From Metaphire vulgaris (Eukaryota; Annelida; Clitellata; Crassiclitellata; Megascolecidae), in assembly GCA_018105865.1 (NCBI GenBank), contig CM030861.1, forward strand, positions 11,132,738-11,196,737: 64,000 nt of DNA. Direction: 5' to 3'. Each line of letters opens with the position of its first letter. Positions within the stretch are counted from its first letter, which is position 1. This document shows positions 60,111 through 64,000 of the stretch, piece by piece. The position numbers and the translations under genes were made by a program. The notes beneath the pieces are model-generated. The model worked only from the letters and a program-made list of their open reading frames with translations, ran no database searches and was not told the DNA's origin.

Positions 60111-62097
60111 GAGGTTTAAAACGAGTGCCATATAAGTGCAAATTAATCGTAATTATAATGCAGTAATATTACAATTCGTAATCACCAAGCTTAGATGAAA
60201 CTAAATCATAAAAATATCTAATACTCGTAATATGGGAGCAAGGAATCTACAGATTATTCGATTTCAGTCTAACAATGTTAAGGCGCTGCATAACAGCGTG
60301 CCAGTCTTCGGGAGGCTGTAAATTACAACGTAAAATCTGGGAATTTCTTTTATCACATGCGCCACCCAAATGAAATAATAAAGAATCAAATAAATAAATA
60401 AAAACAAAAATGAATAAATAACACCAACATGTGCATACTCGTATAATAAAACTTAAAATATTGTGCAAGTAAGAACAGATCTATACATCTACATCTGTTG
60501 CCAGTCTAGATTTTCAAAATACAATAGTGCACGATTGAAATTGGACAAAACTTTATGTAAAGTGTAAACTCACACTTTACACAAAGTGCAAAGTGTGTGT
60601 TTAGTTTATTAGTTATTAGTTCAGTTGATTTGTGTTATTCCTTGTTATCACTATTGCTTGTTTGTGTACTATTTGATGGTATGCTTGTCACGAATAAAGA
60701 TAAAGATTATTATTCTGCGCATCCAACCAAAACTCCTTTACAGCCATTCTAAATCGACATTTCTAAACAATCGCAGTGCAACTTCTTCTGAGTACTGGTT
60801 CATAGGAGAACATAATCTATCTGCCTTAGCCCTCAGTGCCCCTTACCCTAACCTTACTTCTGATTTATCATATTACAATGTTATTTATTATTAAAAGCCA
60901 TCATAGCGACATCTACCAGGAAATATCCTCCGTTGACAGGAAGTTAGGAATTTTGAAAATCGTTGTTTTCATTGGCAACTTCTGATTAATTTGACGAAAT
61001 TGAATGATTTTTCCTATAATTTATATTTATTAAATGCTTTCGCTTCGGCCGATCGAAGCATCGCGCTGATTTTCTTTCGTATTTTCAAACGGATTATCGA
61101 CAAAATGAAAAGGAATTTTCGCCTCAGCATGTGAACATTTGGACATGTCTTTACATGTCTTAGTAAAAAAAAGGGCAGTTAAAAACCAGATTTGAAGCCA
61201 TCTTTCGACAACAGTTCAGGTTCTGACCAGACCTTCGATTTCGTTCCAGTCGTAAGGTATTAAAAGTGGAATTGCGATTCGGTTTTACTGTTTTAATTGT
61301 GTTTTTTCATCCAGTCGCGTAGCAAGGCTTGTAAAATATGTCGGGGCACTAGCACTCTCGTAGGCTATCTAGTCTCAACTTTGCCCAATCCGAATAGGGG
61401 GCTTGGGAGGGGATCGTGAGCCCCAGGCACCAAATAATTTAGGACAATATTAGAGTGAAATCTTGGGCTATGGAACAATTTAGTAGACTGCGTGACAACT
61501 CATTGACAAAGGCCTTCACTTCTTCGTCACTATAACATTAATTTTCTCCTCGGTTTTGCACGAATTTCAAGGTCAGCTTGAACCAAAGAAGGGGTCGGAT
61601 CACCTTGCACCCTCTTAATAGCTGCCATGATGATGCAGTATTTGTGATTGACTTTTTTTGGTGGTGGATAGTTTTTTGTCACTGAGTTATGAGATGATTG
61701 GTAGGCCCAAGAAAGGTAAATTCCCTCATGTGGGTCACTAAAGCGACAGCTATTTCATGTCAGTTGAAACTGTAGCAGTGTTGAAACCTAAAAATTTATT
61801 AGCCATTTCATTCTGCATAATCATTCAATCAATCAGTCAACTTTTTGGCCCCACTTTATAAGCCTGGGCCCTAAGGCATCAGCCGATAGCATACCAAACC
61901 CAATTTGGATCAAGAATTAAAGCCATGTCAAGTTAGAAAGGTCAGCCAGATCAAATCACGTTGTGCACACAGCATTTGGGCATTAGTTTGGTGTTAGCAC
62001 ACTACAGTTTATGCTTGAGTTAGCTGATAGTCGTGGGGAAATTAGTTCTAGACCACCGGTACTAGAAGCTGCTTTCTCTTTGATTTTGTTTTCTTAG
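60111..62097. other. GEMIN2-CEP83 divergent intergenic region
   Basis: Start codons of the two genes are 2.35 kb apart on opposite strands. The interval holds a LINE-like 3' tail at about 60655-60710, a hAT-like fragment (CAGTCGCGTAGCAAGG) at 61313 and a comparatively repeat-poor segment at 60900-61300 that could contain promoters or a CEP83 5' UTR exon. Confidence 0.45.
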
Positions 62098-62272
62098 ATG
62101 AATTCGCGAAATCTGCTGAGTGATGGTTCATTAGCATCTGCTTTGCCACGGCTGATGCACGAAACAGAACTGCAGAAGATGCTGGCGGATGAAAAGATGC
62201 GATCCGAAAAGCACAGGACAAATTACGAAACCTTGAAGACGGCTCATACCAGGTATCTCTATTGAATATGTA

Positions 62273-62305
<33 letters not shown>

Positions 62306-63832
62306 GTCTTTAAAAATTATTGATTTTGCCGCATTATTTATCATTACCCGGTGCTTAATCATCATCTTCTTCACTTTCTGCCTGCATGGTGACAATAGTT
62401 AGATACAAAACGTTTCCACTTTGCTCTAATGCAGTTAATGTGGTTAAATACAGTACCGTTAAATGCTTGTGGTTGTATTACGTAATTTAACCATTAACCC
62501 ATCGGAACCTAATATACTCGGTCAAATTGCACGGAGTTATGAAGTGTTTGGTAGTTTAAGGGTTAATGTTGATACATTCATATCATTCATAGAGATGTTA
62601 GAGTAGTATTCAGCTAAGATGCAGTTTTATGGAATTTTTAAATAAGAATTCAATTCATTTTTGTGTAGGGTTTGAAAAAAATAACATCATGACATTTTCA
62701 TGCTACAAAGTATTTCAAAAACCTTAAATACTCCTGATGCAGTGGCAGTGTTTTATCCAGACTCCAGGCCTTGGAGGGGATTGAGGCTTTCGGGGATCGA
62801 CTTGGTTGAAGGGGAAAGACACAGTTAAATGCAAAATTTGTGTAAGTGCTGGTTTTTTTTTGGGGGATTTTGAGGGGGTTTTTGGGGGGAGGGGCAATCT
62901 TCCCTCCTAACAGGCCTGTATAAAACACTGTGCAGTGCTGTGCTGTATATGTTACAGGCTTCAAGATGCCTACATGGGCTTGGAGAAAGATTTGAAGGCT
63001 ACGGTCGAAGAGTATCATTTGGTGAAAGAGAAATACCAGCAGCTGTTGGAGCAGTCTGGCATGGCCCTTTCAAGAAAGAAAGAAGAATTTGAAATCCTCA
63101 AAACTCAGGTATTTTGCTTGATTCATTAAGTACTAGTGTTAAAGTACTAGTATACTAGGTACTAAGATTAGTACTAAGATAAAGTACTAGTGTTGAATGT
63201 TATCACATGGTAACTTAAAAAATACCGTTACTATCCATTGTTAGTATTTTTATTTTTGATTCTCTTGTTTTATTGAAATATTCACTATAATTATAAAGTT
63301 TTCATTTATTGGGATATTTGATTCTTCTTTATTCTTTGCTGGTTAATCAGATTAAATGAATTCAAATATAAGCGAGGAAATTCTTTTTCTTATTGATGTT
63401 AACATTTTAAAAGATGACTTGATAGCTGGAACTCTTCTGAGTAAACTATTTTGAATAGGCTCTACATAAATATTCAGTTTCATTGTAAACAGTACATTGA
63501 CTTCAATACTAGTTTAATTTCAAGGCTGCATTTGCTGTCAGTAGATGTCACCTCTAATTTTTCTATGTTTTTCTATGTTTTTTTTGAAAATTTTATCATA
63601 ACTTCAGGTATTGGATCCAAAGAAGATGGAAATGTTGAAGCTTCAGGTTCACACTGACCTCGATAAGAACTACTGCGAGAAGTTTGAATTTATGAGCAAG
63701 GACATGGAGAAGTGTCGCAACGAGTTGAGCAAGCTCAAATACGAGTACTCGTTCCTGAAATCCGAGTACGAGCACGAGCGACAGGAGCATCAGTCGCTCC
63801 TCAATGAGATGAATCTTCGTCACGAGGCAGAA
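62098..63832 (+). CDS. CEP83: Centrosomal protein of 83 kDa, N-terminal exons (partial)
   Basis: CEP83 is a coiled-coil protein of the centriolar distal appendages, needed to dock the mother centriole to membrane at the start of ciliogenesis. Three exons are visible: 62098-62252, 62958-63108, 63608-63832, in phase and without a stop, 177 residues; the gene runs off the right edge. Matching blocks are TELQKMLADEKMRSEKHRTNY, LKTAHTRLQ, LDPKKMEMLKLQV and KLKYEYSFLKSEYEHERQEH, in family order and spacing; essentially all of it is predicted coiled coil (heptads rich in Leu, Glu and Lys). The ATG is the first codon after an acceptor, so the initiator may sit exactly at the exon start with a non-coding exon upstream, or coding may begin earlier. 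A hAT-like MITE at 62746-62930 ends 28 bases before exon 2. Confidence 0.88.
62271..62304. repeat. (GT)n(TA)n microsatellite
   Basis: Short compound array starting about 18 bases after the donor of the first CEP83 exon seen. Confidence 0.9.
62494..62566 (+). mobile_element. TTAA-bounded small MITE, fourth family, CEP83 intron
   Basis: 73 bp from TTAA to TTAA with TTAACCCATCGGAACC and GTTTAAGGGTTAA ends. Confidence 0.5.
62746..62930 (+). mobile_element. hAT-like MITE, CAGTGTTTTATCCAG family, CEP83 intron
   Basis: 185 bp, CAGTGTTTTATCCAGACTCC and CAGGCCTGTATAAAACACTG ends; flanks TGCAGTGG and TGCAGTGC agree at 7 of 8. Sibling of 37265-37433. Confidence 0.88.
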
Positions 63833-64000
63833 GTAATTGCTTGATTTTTCTGAATTTGTTTGTTTATTTGGTAAGTTGGGATAAGCTTCTATCAACCCCC
63901 ACTGCTTTTTAAGAGGCCAGGCTAGGGATGGGGAAAGGTGTTGGGATTGGGCCCTCCCCACTTTTTTTTATCCAAATTTAGGCCAAATGATGTCGCAAAG

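Overview
This is intron-rich nuclear DNA from an animal, most likely a marine invertebrate with slow-evolving, vertebrate-like gene structures. Every recognisable gene is split by GT-AG introns and is closest in remembered content to conserved animal families. The spaces between are filled with very long microsatellites, tRNA-derived SINEs and hundreds of bases of short non-autonomous DNA transposons (MITEs). The species cannot be fixed from the sequence; nothing suggests an insect or nematode. No bacterial, viral, CRISPR or organellar feature was found.

Layout. 1-297: possible end of an unrecognised gene entering from the left. 300-20,000: no recognisable gene, only microsatellites and MITEs. 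20,047-24,261 (+): retinol dehydrogenase-like short-chain dehydrogenase, 7 exons. 25,184-27,600 (+): BTB-BACK-kelch protein, 2 exons. About 40,072-30,713 (-): Ena/VASP actin regulator, at least 8 exons (EVH1, S/T-rich linker, poly-proline plus G-actin motif, F-actin motif, poly-Q, tetramerisation coil). 44,905-47,652 (+): SH3BGR-like thioredoxin-fold protein with a long Glu/Lys-rich tail, 3 exons. 48,897-53,620 (+): EIF3J, 9 exons, intact. 59,750-55,439 (-): GEMIN2 of the SMN complex, 7 exons, convergent with EIF3J. 62,098-63,832 (+): the first coding exons found for CEP83, which continues off the right edge. The genes have unrelated jobs (retinoid/lipid redox, ubiquitin-ligase adaptor, actin polymerisation, translation, snRNP assembly, ciliogenesis); I see no functional cluster.

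Two themes stand out. First, four otherwise conserved genes carry at least six single-base frame breaks (five look like one missing base, one like an extra base), while EIF3J and the CEP83 exons are clean. Some breaks lie in homopolymers. The simplest reading is residual indels in a long-read assembly, not decay of four essential genes. Second, the MITEs can be dissected well: an 11-copy family of almost exactly 80 bp bounded by TTAA (piggyBac-like), several hAT-like families with perfect or near-perfect 8-bp duplications, pogo/Tc1-like palindromes at TA sites, three clear nested insertions, and several copies lying within a few bases of splice sites. I did not find a convincing new multi-gene biological system; the most original material is the TTAA family, the inverted MITE pair around SH3BGR exon 2, the MITE-splice site contacts, and a flank motif attached repeatedly to (AAT)n arrays.
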